Shown here: piece by piece, positions 52,861-61,891 of the stretch | How positions within the stretch are numbered: position 1 is the first letter of the stretch | Layout: every line of letters starts with the position of its first letter | NCBI RefSeq assembly: GCF_021129195.1 | Contig: NZ_JAJOHW010000025.1 | Span: 16,766 to 80,765, forward strand | Origin: Chromobacterium aquaticum | Lineage (GTDB): Bacteria; Pseudomonadota; Gammaproteobacteria; Burkholderiales; Chromobacteriaceae | DNA length: 64,000 bases | Direction: 5' to 3' | Position numbers and translations under genes: made by a program | Notes under the pieces: generated by a model | Databases searched by the model: none | Seen by the model: only the letters and a program-made list of their open reading frames with translations | What the model was told of the DNA's origin: nothing

Positions 52861-53784
52861 ATGACGTCCCCTAGGCATTACCTGCAATTCAGCGACCTGA
52901 CCCACGAGGAATATCGCCACCTCTTCGAGCGCAGCAAGGTCCTGAAGCGACGACGTAGCGACGGCCAGTTGTACCAGCCGCTCGTCGGCAAGGTGATGTC
53001 CATGGTGTTTGAGAAGAATTCCACCCGCACCCGCGTCTCTTTCGAGGCGGGCATGGCGCAACTGGGCGGCCACGCGATGTTCCTGGACACGCAAAGCTCG
53101 CAGATGGGCCGCGGCGAGCCCATCGAGGACACCGCGCGCGTGCTGTCCCGGATGAGCGACATCATCATGATCCGCACCTATGAGCAGGCGTTGGTGCAGC
53201 GGCTGGCCGCGCATTCCAAGGTGCCGGTGATCAACGGCCTGACCAATGAATACCACCCGTGCCAGATCCTGGCGGACATCTTCACCTTTATCGAGCAGCG
53301 CGGCTCGATCAAGGGCAAGACCGTGGCCTGGATAGGCGATGGCAACAATGTCTGCCGCACCTGGCTGCAGGCGGCCAAAATCCTGGGCTTCAAGCTCAAG
53401 GTGGCGACGCCGGTGGGCTTCGAACTGAAGGCCTTGGACGGCCAGCATTACGGCCCCGAGCACTTCGAGCCCAGCCACAGCGCCAGCCACGCGGCGGCCG
53501 GCGCGGACCTGGTGACTACCGACGTGTTCACCAGCATGGGTTTCGAGGCGGAGAAGGAAGCGCGGCTGGAAGCCTTCCGCGACTACCAGGTGACGCCGGA
53601 GCTGATGAAGCTGGCCAAGCCGGACGCCTTGTTCATGCACTGTTTGCCGGCGCACCGGGGCGAGGAAGTGGCCGCCGCGGTGATAGACGGGCCGCAGAGC
53701 GTGGTCTGGGATGAGGCGGAAAACCGCATGCACGTGCAGAAGGCGCTGATCGAGTTCCTGCTGCTGGGCCAGCGTTACGACTGA
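52861..53784 (+). CDS. argF: Ornithine carbamoyltransferase
   Basis: Makes citrulline from ornithine and carbamoyl phosphate. The start at 52861 (MTSPRHYLQF) lies 5 bp after GGAG and gives 307 residues. The carbamoyl-phosphate loop STRTR is at 54-58, HPCQILADI is present, and HCLP at 260-263 carries the ornithine-side Cys. argG follows 98 bp downstream, making argF-argG a likely unit for citrulline to argininosuccinate. A terminator-like structure in the leader suggests control by attenuation. Confidence 0.96.
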   Translation: MTSPRHYLQFSDLTHEEYRHLFERSKVLKRRRSDGQLYQPLVGKVMSMVFEKNSTRTRVSFEAGMAQLGGHAMFLDTQSSQMGRGEPIEDTARVLSRMSDIIMIRTYEQALVQRLAAHSKVPVINGLTNEYHPCQILADIFTFIEQRGSIKGKTVAWIGDGNNVCRTWLQAAKILGFKLKVATPVGFELKALDGQHYGPEHFEPSHSASHAAAGADLVTTDVFTSMGFEAEKEARLEAFRDYQVTPELMKLAKPDALFMHCLPAHRGEEVAAAVIDGPQSVVWDEAENRMHVQKALIEFLLLGQRYD

Positions 53785-53882
53785 ACTGACGACGCGGGCG
53801 AGCGCCCGCCGTTTACGCGATTCGGCAAGGCCGCGCCAGCGCGGGCCGGATCCGGCAATCAATGGATTTGAAAGAATACAAA

Positions 53883-55109
53883 ATGTCTGACATCAAGAAA
53901 GTGGTACTGGCTTACTCCGGCGGTCTGGATACTTCGGTGATTCTCAAGTGGCTGCAGGATACCTATCAATGCGAGGTGGTGACCTTCACCGCCGACATCG
54001 GCCAGGGCGAAGAGGTGGAGCCGGCGCGCAAGAAGGCGGTGTCGCTGGGCATCAAGCCGGAAAACATCTTCATCGACGATCTGCGCGAGGAATTCGTCCG
54101 CGATTTCGTGTTCCCGATGTTCCGCGCCAACGCCGTCTATGAGGGCGAATACCTGCTGGGCACCTCGATCGCGCGGCCGCTGATCGCCAAGCGTCAGATC
54201 GAGATCGCCAATCAGGTGGGCGCCGACGCGGTGTCGCACGGCGCCACCGGCAAGGGCAATGACCAGGTGCGTTTCGAGCTGGGCTATTACGCGCTGAAGC
54301 CGGACGTCAAGGTGATCGCGCCGTGGCGGGAATGGGATCTGCTGTCGCGGGAAAAACTGCTGAACTACGCGGAAACCCACGGCATCGACATCAGCAAGAA
54401 AAAGAACGGCGGCAGCCCGTACTCGATGGACGCCAACCTGCTGCACATCTCCTACGAAGGCACGGTGCTGGAAGACCCGGCGGCGGAGCCGGAAGAGGAT
54501 ATGTGGCTGTGGACGGTGAGCCCGGAGAACGCGCCGGACCAGGCCGAATACATCGAGCTGAGCTATGAGAAGGGCGACATCACCGCCATCAACGGCGTGA
54601 CGATGAGCCCGGCCCAGGTGCTGACCGAGCTGAACCGCCTTGGCGGCAAGCACGGCATCGGCCGGCTGGACATCGTGGAAAACCGTTATGTGGGCATGAA
54701 ATCCCGCGGTTGCTACGAAACCCCGGGCGGCTCCATCATGCTGAAGGCGCACCGCGCGATAGAATCCATCACCCTGGACCGCGAAGTGGCTCATCTGAAG
54801 GACGAGTTGATGCCCAAGTACGCCAAACTGGTCTACACCGGCTACTGGTGGAGCCCGGAGCGCCTGATGTTGCAAGGCATGCTCGACGCCTCCCAGGCCA
54901 CGGTCAACGGCTGGGTGCGGCTGAAGCTGTACAAGGGCAATGTGATCGTGGTGGGCCGCGAATCCAAGACCGATTCGCTGTTCGACCCCACCATCGCCAC
55001 CTTCGACGAAGACGGCGGCGCCTACAATCACGCCGACGCGGCCGGTTTCATCCGCCTGAACGCGCTGCGGATGCGGATTGCCGGCAACGCCAAACTGAAA
55101 CGCGGCTAA
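53883..55109 (+). CDS. argG: Argininosuccinate synthase
   Basis: Ligates citrulline and aspartate using ATP. The start at 53883 ([14 protein letters not shown]) gives 408 residues, the usual length; a second ATG at 53862 has no better ribosome binding site. The N-type ATP pyrophosphatase P-loop [10 protein letters not shown] is at 10-19, and the citrulline/aspartate loops ([30 protein letters not shown]) are intact. It is followed by a strong terminator that ends the argF-argG unit. Confidence 0.97.
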   Translation: MSDIKKVVLAYSGGLDTSVILKWLQDTYQCEVVTFTADIGQGEEVEPARKKAVSLGIKPENIFIDDLREEFVRDFVFPMFRANAVYEGEYLLGTSIARPLIAKRQIEIANQVGADAVSHGATGKGNDQVRFELGYYALKPDVKVIAPWREWDLLSREKLLNYAETHGIDISKKKNGGSPYSMDANLLHISYEGTVLEDPAAEPEEDMWLWTVSPENAPDQAEYIELSYEKGDITAINGVTMSPAQVLTELNRLGGKHGIGRLDIVENRYVGMKSRGCYETPGGSIMLKAHRAIESITLDREVAHLKDELMPKYAKLVYTGYWWSPERLMLQGMLDASQATVNGWVRLKLYKGNVIVVGRESKTDSLFDPTIATFDEDGGAYNHADAAGFIRLNALRMRIAGNAKLKRG

Positions 55110-55128
55110 AGCCCCGCGCTTGGCCCGG

Positions 55129-55152
55129 AAAGCCCCCACTGGGGGCTTTTTT
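55129..55152 (+). terminator. Rho-independent terminator of argF-argG
   Basis: A 9-bp stem (55129-55137 with 55141-55149), 3-nt loop and a T-run to 55152. Confidence 0.9.
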
Positions 55153-55167
55153 CAATGAAATCAAGAT

Positions 55168-56055
55168 ATGGAAATCAATAGTCATCGATCCAATGCCTGG
55201 ATCCCCTGGGCCTTTGTGCTGCTGTGGAGCACCGGCTTCATCGGCGCCAAGCTGGGCCTGCCTTTCATTGGCCCGTTCACCTTTTTGGCGATACGTATGG
55301 GCCTGACCCTGCTGTGCTTCGGCGCGCTGATCGCCTGCTTCCGGCCCGCCTGGCCCGGGCTGGCGGCGGCCAAGCATCAATGGGCTTGCGGCGCGATGCT
55401 GCACGGCCTCTATCTGGGCGCCAGCTTCGCCGGCATCAAGCTGGCGGTGCCGGCCGGCATCACCGCGCTGATCGTCGGCCTGCAGCCGATACTGACCGCG
55501 ATATTGAGCTGGCTGATGGGCGAGCAGCGGCTGAGCCGCATGCAATGGCTGGGCCTGGCGATAGGCTTTGGCGGCGCGCTGCTGGTGGTGTTGGGTGGCA
55601 AGGGCTTGCAGTTAGGCGCCAATCCCGGCTTGTGGCTGACCGCGCTGGCCTTGTGCGCGATCACCGCCGGCACCTTGTACCAGAAACGCTTCGGCCAGGG
55701 CGTGCATCCGCTGACCGGCGCCTTCCATCAATACTTGGCGGCCTTTCTGATCACCGGCGCGTTGGCGCTGGGGCTGGAGCGCGGCGACGCCATCCACTGG
55801 AACGCGCAACTGGCGCTGGCCCTGGGCTGGAGCGTGCTGGCGCTGTCGGTGCTGGCCATCCTGCTGCTGATGCGCATGCTGAAGGACGGCGATGTCAGCA
55901 AGGTGGCCAGCTATTTCTACCTGACGCCGGGCCTGGCCGCGGTGCAGGCCTGGTGGCTGTTCGACGAACAGCTGAGCCTGTTGGCGGTGGCCGGCATGTT
56001 GTTGGCCGCGCTGGGCGTGGCCCTGGTGTTGCAGCGGCTGCGCAGGGCGTGGTAA
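55168..56055 (+). CDS. EamA/DMT family transporter
   Basis: A 295-residue inner-membrane protein with ten predicted helices in two EamA repeats (about 10-140 and 150-290), the drug/metabolite transporter pattern (WAFVLLWSTGFIGAKLG at the start, TPGLAAVQAWWLFDEQLS near the end). Members export amino acids or related metabolites; the substrate is unknown. The start codon lies only 16 bp past the argG terminator and lacks a good ribosome binding site, so expression may be weak or the true start later. Confidence 0.87.
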   Translation: MEINSHRSNAWIPWAFVLLWSTGFIGAKLGLPFIGPFTFLAIRMGLTLLCFGALIACFRPAWPGLAAAKHQWACGAMLHGLYLGASFAGIKLAVPAGITALIVGLQPILTAILSWLMGEQRLSRMQWLGLAIGFGGALLVVLGGKGLQLGANPGLWLTALALCAITAGTLYQKRFGQGVHPLTGAFHQYLAAFLITGALALGLERGDAIHWNAQLALALGWSVLALSVLAILLLMRMLKDGDVSKVASYFYLTPGLAAVQAWWLFDEQLSLLAVAGMLLAALGVALVLQRLRRAW

Positions 56056-56140
56056 TTCCGCCACGCGCTTAGCGCGGCGGCTTGGCAGCCGGACCATGGC
56101 GCGTTGTTGGGACTCGGACGGGTCCTTACTCTATGTGAAA

Positions 56141-56159
56141 AATAATAATTCTCATTCTC
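56141..56159 (+). promoter_or_regulatory. Fur box upstream of the TonB-dependent receptor
   Basis: AATAATAATTCTCATTCTC resembles the 19-bp Fur consensus (NAT-NAT-NAT followed by the inverted half TCTCATT). It lies 14 bp before the ATG, overlapping the expected promoter/start region, and predicts iron repression. Confidence 0.6.
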
Positions 56160-56173
56160 ATATGGAGCCCGTC

Positions 56174-58372
56174 ATGAAGCTTAGCATTGTTTCCCGCGCC
56201 CATTTGCGTCCGCCCAGCCTGTATTCCGCCCTGGCCATGGCGACATCCTTCGCCGCGCCAGCCTGGGCGGAAGCGGAGCGTTCCGCGGCATCGCCGCTCA
56301 CGCTGGTCACGGTCACGGTAACGGCCGCGCCAGACGCAGGGCCCAAGGTCGATCGTTCCGGTTCCGCCAAGATTCCGGTGCCGCTGCTGGATGTGCCGCA
56401 GACCATTACCGTGCTGCCACAGCGCCTGTTGCAGGAGCAGAACGCGCAAAGCCTGCGCCAGGCTTTGTCGAATGTGCCCGGCATCACCTTCAACGCCGGG
56501 GAGGGCGGCGCCGGTTCGGGCGATAGCATCAATATCCGTGGCTTCAGCGCCAATGCCAATATGCAGCTGGACGGTTTGCGCGACAGCGCGCAAACCTATC
56601 GCTCCGATTTGTTCAATCTGGAAGCGGTTGAGGTGATCAAGGGGCCTAACTCAGTGTTCGGCGGCGCCGGCACCACCGGCGGCAGCATCAATATGGTCAG
56701 CAAGCAGCCCAAGCCGGATGCTTTCACGGAACTGAGCGCGGGCCTGGGAACCGATCAGTACCGTCGGCTCACCATGGACAGCAATCAGCGGCTGAGCGAG
56801 GCCGCCGCCCTGCGTCTGAACCTGATGGCGCACCGGAACGATGTGCCGGGCCGGGATTTCATCGATGCCAAACGTTGGGGCGTCGCGCCGTCGTTGAGCT
56901 TGGGCATTGATGGACCCACCAAGCTGACGCTCAGCTATCTGCACCAATACGACGACAAGTTGCCGGACAACGGCGTGCCCGCGCTCAACGGCAAGCGCTT
57001 GGCCGGGGTATCGCGCAACGCTTATTACGGCTGGCGCAATCTGGACAAGGACCAAGCCACGGCGGATGCCGTGACCGTGAAACTGGAACATCGTTTCGCC
57101 AACGAGGTCGAGCTGCAGAACCTGATGCGTCATGCCCGCTTGGAGCGCGATACGGTGTTCTCCGGCGCTCGCGTCAGCGTGGGCGGCAAGCTGCCGCCAG
57201 ACCGCTATTTGCCGGCTGGGCCGCAGGGTTACGGCCGGGAAACCAACAATACGATGTGGATCAACCAGACCAATATCACCACACGTTTCGCCAGCGGCAG
57301 CTGGCGGCACACGCTGGTGTCCGGCGTGGAGATCTCCCGCGAGACATATGATCGCCAAGGCTATGGCTATGCGCTGAGCGCGCTGTTCCCGGCCGATGGC
57401 TATCCGTTGAGCAATCCTCCCGGTTATTGGAGCGGCCCGGTTCGGCGCGAGTCCACCGACCGCTTGGACGCTAGTTTGGAGGTCAAGGCCTTGTACGCGC
57501 TGGATCATATCGAGCTGAGCCCGCGCTGGGATCTCGGCCTGGGTTTGCGTTATGACTGGATGGACGGCAAGGTCAACACGGTTTCGGCCGCCGGCGCGGC
57601 GAGCGAGGCGAGCAGTTCCGACCGCAAGCTCAGTGGCCGGGCAGGGCTGGTGTTCAAGCCGGCGGAAGCAGGCCGGGTTTATCTCTCTTACGGTACGTCC
57701 TTCAATCCTTCGGCTGAGTTTCTGGCTGCCAATGGCAGCGGCCTGGACCGGGCGACCGCCAATCTCGAGCCGGAAAAAAACCAGACGGTGGAGCTGGGTA
57801 GTAAATGGGAGGTGCTGGATGGCGGACTGGCGCTGACCGGAGCGTTGTTCCAAGTGGACAAGGACAATGCGCGCGAGCGGCTGGCCGACAATAGCTATGC
57901 GATGACGCGCAAGCAGCGGGTGCGCGGGCTGGAACTGGGCGCCAGCGGCAAGCTGACCGGCAATTGGGGCTTGTTCGCCAACTACGCCTACCTGGACGGC
58001 AAGACGCTGCAGGCCGATGCGGCCAGCGGGCAGGCCGGCGAGGCGCTCGCCAATACGCCGCGCCATGCCTTCAATCTATGGACGACGTATGCGCTGCCCG
58101 CCGGTTGGAGTCTAGCCTACGGCGCGCGCTATATTGGCGAGCGCAAGGTTACTTCCGCCGGCGGCGGCAGCCTGGATGCTTATTGGGTGCACAGCGCGAT
58201 GCTGGGATATAAGCTGAACCGCCGGCTGAGTTTCCAGCTCAATCTGGAGAATCTGGGCGACAAGGCCTATGTCGAGCGCGTGCGCCAACAGGCGGGGGGC
58301 GGCGCCCAGACGTCCTTGATCGAGTACGGCGACGGCCGCTCCGCGGTCTTGTCCGCCGTGTACAAGTTCTGA
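56174..58372 (+). CDS. TonB-dependent siderophore receptor
   Basis: An outer-membrane ferric-siderophore receptor of 732 residues. The start at 56174 (MKLSIVSRAHL) lies 6 bp after GGAG. It has a long signal peptide (cleavage near APAWAEA), a TonB-box-like TLVTVTVTA, a plug domain (about 60-190: DVPQTITVLP, NIRGFSANANMQLDGLRD, VEVIKGPNSVFGG) and a 22-strand barrel ending in YKF. It belongs to the FhuE/FpvA-like TonB-siderophor family, with no N-terminal signalling domain visible. An upstream Fur box indicates iron regulation. Ligand unknown. Confidence 0.93.
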   Translation: MKLSIVSRAHLRPPSLYSALAMATSFAAPAWAEAERSAASPLTLVTVTVTAAPDAGPKVDRSGSAKIPVPLLDVPQTITVLPQRLLQEQNAQSLRQALSNVPGITFNAGEGGAGSGDSINIRGFSANANMQLDGLRDSAQTYRSDLFNLEAVEVIKGPNSVFGGAGTTGGSINMVSKQPKPDAFTELSAGLGTDQYRRLTMDSNQRLSEAAALRLNLMAHRNDVPGRDFIDAKRWGVAPSLSLGIDGPTKLTLSYLHQYDDKLPDNGVPALNGKRLAGVSRNAYYGWRNLDKDQATADAVTVKLEHRFANEVELQNLMRHARLERDTVFSGARVSVGGKLPPDRYLPAGPQGYGRETNNTMWINQTNITTRFASGSWRHTLVSGVEISRETYDRQGYGYALSALFPADGYPLSNPPGYWSGPVRRESTDRLDASLEVKALYALDHIELSPRWDLGLGLRYDWMDGKVNTVSAAGAASEASSSDRKLSGRAGLVFKPAEAGRVYLSYGTSFNPSAEFLAANGSGLDRATANLEPEKNQTVELGSKWEVLDGGLALTGALFQVDKDNARERLADNSYAMTRKQRVRGLELGASGKLTGNWGLFANYAYLDGKTLQADAASGQAGEALANTPRHAFNLWTTYALPAGWSLAYGARYIGERKVTSAGGGSLDAYWVHSAMLGYKLNRRLSFQLNLENLGDKAYVERVRQQAGGGAQTSLIEYGDGRSAVLSAVYKF

Positions 58373-58481
58373 GGGGGCATTGAGCCGGAGGGCGATGGCG
58401 AGTATCTTATTACGGCCAGGTGGGGCTGAGGCTCAAAGACCCCGCCGGCTCGTGATTGGCTGTGGACTCAAAGGACAACAA

Positions 58482-58685
58482 GTGTCGGAAGAACAATTCA
58501 CCAATATTTCCATGATCGTGTGCCTGGGCGGCCTGATCATTTTCATGGGCTTCATCATCTGGGACCTGGGCAAGAAGGCTCAGGCCGGCAAGATGGGCAT
58601 GTTCATCCTGTTCCTGGTGCTGGGCTTCGGCGTGTCCGGCTTCCTGTTCAAGAATGTGCTGGTGGAGTTCCTGATCCAGAAGTGA
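58482..58685 (+). CDS. DUF2788 family small membrane protein
   Basis: A 67-residue protein with two transmembrane helices (about 9-28 and 38-60) and a short KKAQAGK cytoplasmic loop between them. The start is a GTG at 58482 preceded by AAAGGA at ideal distance; an upstream in-frame extension to 58380 has no such site. The pattern matches DUF2788, a small betaproteobacterial membrane family of unknown function. It is followed by a terminator. Confidence 0.82.
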   Translation: MSEEQFTNISMIVCLGGLIIFMGFIIWDLGKKAQAGKMGMFILFLVLGFGVSGFLFKNVLVEFLIQK

Positions 58686-58705
58686 AGACCCGCGATAGCG
58701 CGAAC

Positions 58706-58734
58706 AGCCGGCAAGCTTGCTTGCCGGCTTTTTT
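58706..58734 (+). terminator. Rho-independent terminator of the DUF2788 gene
   Basis: An 11-bp perfect stem (58706-58716 with 58719-58729) around AAGCTT, followed by six Ts. Confidence 0.9.
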
Positions 58735-58760
58735 ATGACCCCTGGAAAACTCGCTAGCCG

Positions 58761-59396
58761 CTAGTGACCGCGGTCCAGTATCAGCTTCAAGCCCAGCGCG
58801 ATGAACACGCTGCCGGCGATGCGATCCAGCCACTGGCTGGCGCGGCGGCTCTTGGACAGCCATTGGCCGATGGTGCCGGAGAAATAGCCGAGGCAGCCGA
58901 AGATCAGCGCGCCTTGCAGCGTGAAAACTAGGCCGAGCACGGCGATCTGCAGCCCGGCCGGACCCTGGGCCGGATTGACGAATTGCGGCAGGAAGGCGAG
59001 GAAGAACAGCACCACCTTGGGGTTGATCGCATTGGCGATCAGGCCTTTGCGGAAGGTGGCGGCCAGCGGCGCGGCGTCCCGCCCGGCGGCGGCCTGGAAG
59101 CTGGCGCCGGGGCTGCGCAGCGCCTGCCAGCCCAGATAGATCAGATAGCCGCCGCCGGCGAATTTCAGCAGCGTGAAGGCCAGCGGCGAGGCGGCGATCA
59201 GCGCGCTGACGCCGAGTGCGGCCAGCACCGTGTGGTTCAGGCAGCCCAAGGCGCAGCCCAGGCCGAAGGCCATGCCCTGACGGCGGCCGCGGGCGATGCC
59301 CTGGCTCAGCACCATCAGATTGTCCGGGCCGGGCGATAGCGTGATCAGCATCGCGGCGGCGGTGAAGGCGAGCAATTGTTCCGGGGTGACGAGCAT
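58761..59396 (-). CDS. LysE/RhtB family amino acid exporter
   Basis: A 211-residue inner-membrane exporter with about six helices. The N-terminal LLAFTAAAMLITLSPGPDN followed by GIARGRRQGMAFGLG is the LysE family signature, and NPKVVLFFLAFLPQFV is also typical. The substrate (an amino acid such as homoserine, threonine or lysine) is not determined by sequence. It is monocistronic, convergent with the DUF2788 gene and 100 bp from the permease gene on the same strand. Confidence 0.9.
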   Translation of the reverse strand: MLVTPEQLLAFTAAAMLITLSPGPDNLMVLSQGIARGRRQGMAFGLGCALGCLNHTVLAALGVSALIAASPLAFTLLKFAGGGYLIYLGWQALRSPGASFQAAAGRDAAPLAATFRKGLIANAINPKVVLFFLAFLPQFVNPAQGPAGLQIAVLGLVFTLQGALIFGCLGYFSGTIGQWLSKSRRASQWLDRIAGSVFIALGLKLILDRGH

Positions 59397-59496
59397 GGGC
59401 TTCTCTGGCGGTGGTTCGTGTCCGGATGATTCCGCATTTGCCGCCGGGAGACAAGCGCTTTGTCCGGCCGCGCCGGTCTCCCTTTGGACTGCGCGT

Positions 59497-61035
59497 TCAG
59501 CCGGCCTCGTCCAGCGCGCTTTCGATTTCGCGGATATGCGCTTGATGGCCCTGAATGCGCTGGCCGGTGGGCGGTCCCTTGAATTGCTTGCGCACGCCCA
59601 GCGCGAACCAGAACAAGGCCAGCACCAGCAGCAGTGCTATGGTCAGGTACAAGACCTTCTCATTCGGCGGCTGGATGCCGACGAAGACCAGCACCGCGCC
59701 GCCCAGCGTGGCCAGCGCGGCGATGGGCTTGGACGCCCGGCCCAGATCGAACGGCCCCTTGTGGGTCCAGCTGCGGCCCTCGGCGAACAGGCCGGCGGCG
59801 GACGGCAAGATGTAGGAGATGTACAGGAACACCGCGGCGCCGGTGGACAGCACCAGGAAGGCGTCGCCGTACAAGGTGGCGGCGATGGCGAGCGCGGCGC
59901 TGACCCAGATCGCCGGGCCCGGGGTGCGGTGTTGCGGATGCACCTGGCGCAGCCAGCGCGAGGCCGGCAGGCCGCCGTCGCGGGCGAAGGCGTACATCAT
60001 GCGCGAGGTGGAGGTCAGGCAGGCCAGGCCGCATAGATAGTTGACCAGAAAAATGCCTATGCCCAGCGCCGCCTTCAAGGCCGGCGGCAGCGCGCTCAGC
60101 AGCAGATCGAAAAAGCCCATGCCGGCCTTGACCCCGGCGCCCAGGTCCGGCAGCACCAGTACGAAGGCGCAGATCATCAGATAGCCGAACACGCCGGACC
60201 ACAGCACCGAGCGCAAGATGCCCTTGGGCACATTGCGCGCCGCTTCGCGGGTTTCCTCCGAGGTGTGGGCGGAGGCGTCGTAGCCGGTCAGGGTATAGAC
60301 GGTGAGCAGCAGGCCGGCCAGGAAGACCATCACCGTGTTGTCCATCCGCGGCCAGGCGCCGCCGTCGGCGCCGCTGTAATTGTGGAAGGTCCACAAGCGG
60401 GAGAAATCCAGCGGCCCTGGCGCGTAGATCAGCAGCGACACCACCAGGGCCAGGGTGACGACGAAAATCAGATAGCCGGACAGATCGGTCAGCCGGGTGG
60501 TGAGCTTGATGCCCAGGTGGTTGAGCCAGGCCTGGCTCAGCGCCACCACGGCGAGGAACGAGGTCTGCTGGCCCCAGCCCAGCTGTTCCGGGTTCAGGCC
60601 CAGCAGCGGCGCGACCAGGGTTTTGAAGAAGGGATCGTAAACGCCGAAATTGACCGCGGCGGTGACGAAGATCAGTCCCAGCAGATTGATCCAGGCGGTG
60701 GTCCAGCCCAGGCCCTTGCCGCCCAGGATGGACGCCCAGTGGTAAAGCCCGCCGGCGGTGGGGTAGGCGGAGGCGATCTGGGCCATGGCCGCGGCGACGA
60801 TGGCGGCGAACAGCGCGCCCACCGGCCAGCCTATGCCGATGGCCGCGCCGCCGCCGGCGCTGAGTCCGGCCGGGAAGGCGGTGATGCCGCCGGCCAGCAC
60901 GCAGATGATGGAAAAGGAGATGGCGAAGTTGGAAAAGCCGCTCATGCGTCGGGACAACTCCTGAGCGTAACCCATGCTGTGCAACAGTTTCTCGTCCTCG
61001 CCGACGGGCGCGGACTCATGCCGAACTGGTTCCAT
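59497..61035 (-). CDS. APC superfamily amino acid/amine permease
   Basis: A 512-residue inner-membrane transporter with 12 predicted helices. The N-terminal LGYAQELSRRMSGFSNFAISFSI-like pattern (GYAQELSRRMSGFSNFAISF) and TGYDASAHTSEETREAARNVPKGI identify the amino acid-choline/GABA-permease branch of the APC superfamily. It lies 145 bp downstream of the PuuD-like gene on the same strand, so it probably imports the substrate broken down by the hydrolase, alcohol dehydrogenase and aldehyde dehydrogenase. AGAGGA precedes the ATG. Confidence 0.9.
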   Translation of the reverse strand: MEPVRHESAPVGEDEKLLHSMGYAQELSRRMSGFSNFAISFSIICVLAGGITAFPAGLSAGGGAAIGIGWPVGALFAAIVAAAMAQIASAYPTAGGLYHWASILGGKGLGWTTAWINLLGLIFVTAAVNFGVYDPFFKTLVAPLLGLNPEQLGWGQQTSFLAVVALSQAWLNHLGIKLTTRLTDLSGYLIFVVTLALVVSLLIYAPGPLDFSRLWTFHNYSGADGGAWPRMDNTVMVFLAGLLLTVYTLTGYDASAHTSEETREAARNVPKGILRSVLWSGVFGYLMICAFVLVLPDLGAGVKAGMGFFDLLLSALPPALKAALGIGIFLVNYLCGLACLTSTSRMMYAFARDGGLPASRWLRQVHPQHRTPGPAIWVSAALAIAATLYGDAFLVLSTGAAVFLYISYILPSAAGLFAEGRSWTHKGPFDLGRASKPIAALATLGGAVLVFVGIQPPNEKVLYLTIALLLVLALFWFALGVRKQFKGPPTGQRIQGHQAHIREIESALDEAG

Positions 61036-61180
61036 GATGTTCCTCTCTCATTGTGCATGTCTGTGGTTTTCCGCCTGGGCGCGCGTGCGCGCCGGCGCCC
61101 GAACGGCGGCGGAGGCCGGCCGGGCCCTGGCCCGGTGATCCGGGCTTCGTGTCTATTTCAGAAGCGAGGCGCGGCGGCGC

Positions 61181-61891
61181 TCAGCCGGGCGGCGGCGTTC
61201 CGCTCATGGTGACCAGCGCGTCGAACAGCCTTTGCTGGCCGCTGTCGCGCTCGGCGGAGAGCTCGGGGTGCCATTGCACCGCGATCAACTGGGGAAAATC
61301 GGCGATTTCTATCGCCTCGATCACGCCGTCCGGCGCCCAGGCCACCGGCACCACGCCGTGGCCGGGGCGGTCTATCGCCTGGTGGTGCCAGGACTGGGTG
61401 AGGACCTCGGTGCCGATCAGGCCCGCCAGGCAGGAATCGGCGGCGACGCGCACCGGGTGCGGCGTCGGCACACGCGGCGGCGCGCGATGGGGCACGGCCT
61501 CGCCCACCACGTCCGGCAGGTGCAGGTGCAGGCTGCCGCCCAGCACGGTGTTGAGGATTTGCAGGCCGCGGCAGATCGCCAGCGTCGGCAGCTTGCGTTG
61601 CAGCAGCGCGCGCGCCAGCGCGATTTCGGTGGCGTCGCGCTCCGGGCTGAGGTTGTAAATGGTCGGGTGGCCGTCGCGGTCGAAGCGGGCCGGATCGATG
61701 TCGCCGCCGCCGATCAGCACCACGCCGTCCAGCTTGTCCAGCCAGCCGTCCACCATCTCCGGGCCCAGCGCCGGCAATTGCACCGGCGCGCCGCCGGCGC
61801 GCACCACCGCCGCCACGTATTCCAGAGGCGTGTGGTAGCCGTGCTCGGGCGTGGCCGGGTAGGTGGTCAGGCCGATCAGCGGGCGCCTCAT
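61181..61891 (-). CDS. Class I glutamine-amidotransferase-like gamma-glutamyl hydrolase (PuuD-like, C26)
   Basis: A 236-residue peptidase C26 protein: nucleophile Cys107 in ICRGLQILN, with His208 and Glu210 in QWHPE completing the triad. PuuD of E. coli hydrolyses gamma-glutamyl-GABA; this paralogue is associated with an Fe-alcohol dehydrogenase rather than PuuB, so its substrate may be a gamma-glutamyl amino acid from another amine. The start at 61891 overlaps the dehydrogenase stop codon (TGATG). An in-frame extension far upstream runs antiparallel-frame through the neighbouring gene and is not real. Confidence 0.88.
   Translation of the reverse strand: MRRPLIGLTTYPATPEHGYHTPLEYVAAVVRAGGAPVQLPALGPEMVDGWLDKLDGVVLIGGGDIDPARFDRDGHPTIYNLSPERDATEIALARALLQRKLPTLAICRGLQILNTVLGGSLHLHLPDVVGEAVPHRAPPRVPTPHPVRVAADSCLAGLIGTEVLTQSWHHQAIDRPGHGVVPVAWAPDGVIEAIEIADFPQLIAVQWHPELSAERDSGQQRLFDALVTMSGTPPPG

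Noticed and set aside
56101..56180. TonB receptor start at 56096 or 56162
   Set aside because: GGAG is correctly spaced only for the ATG at 56174, and the Fur box/promoter region lies within the longer version.
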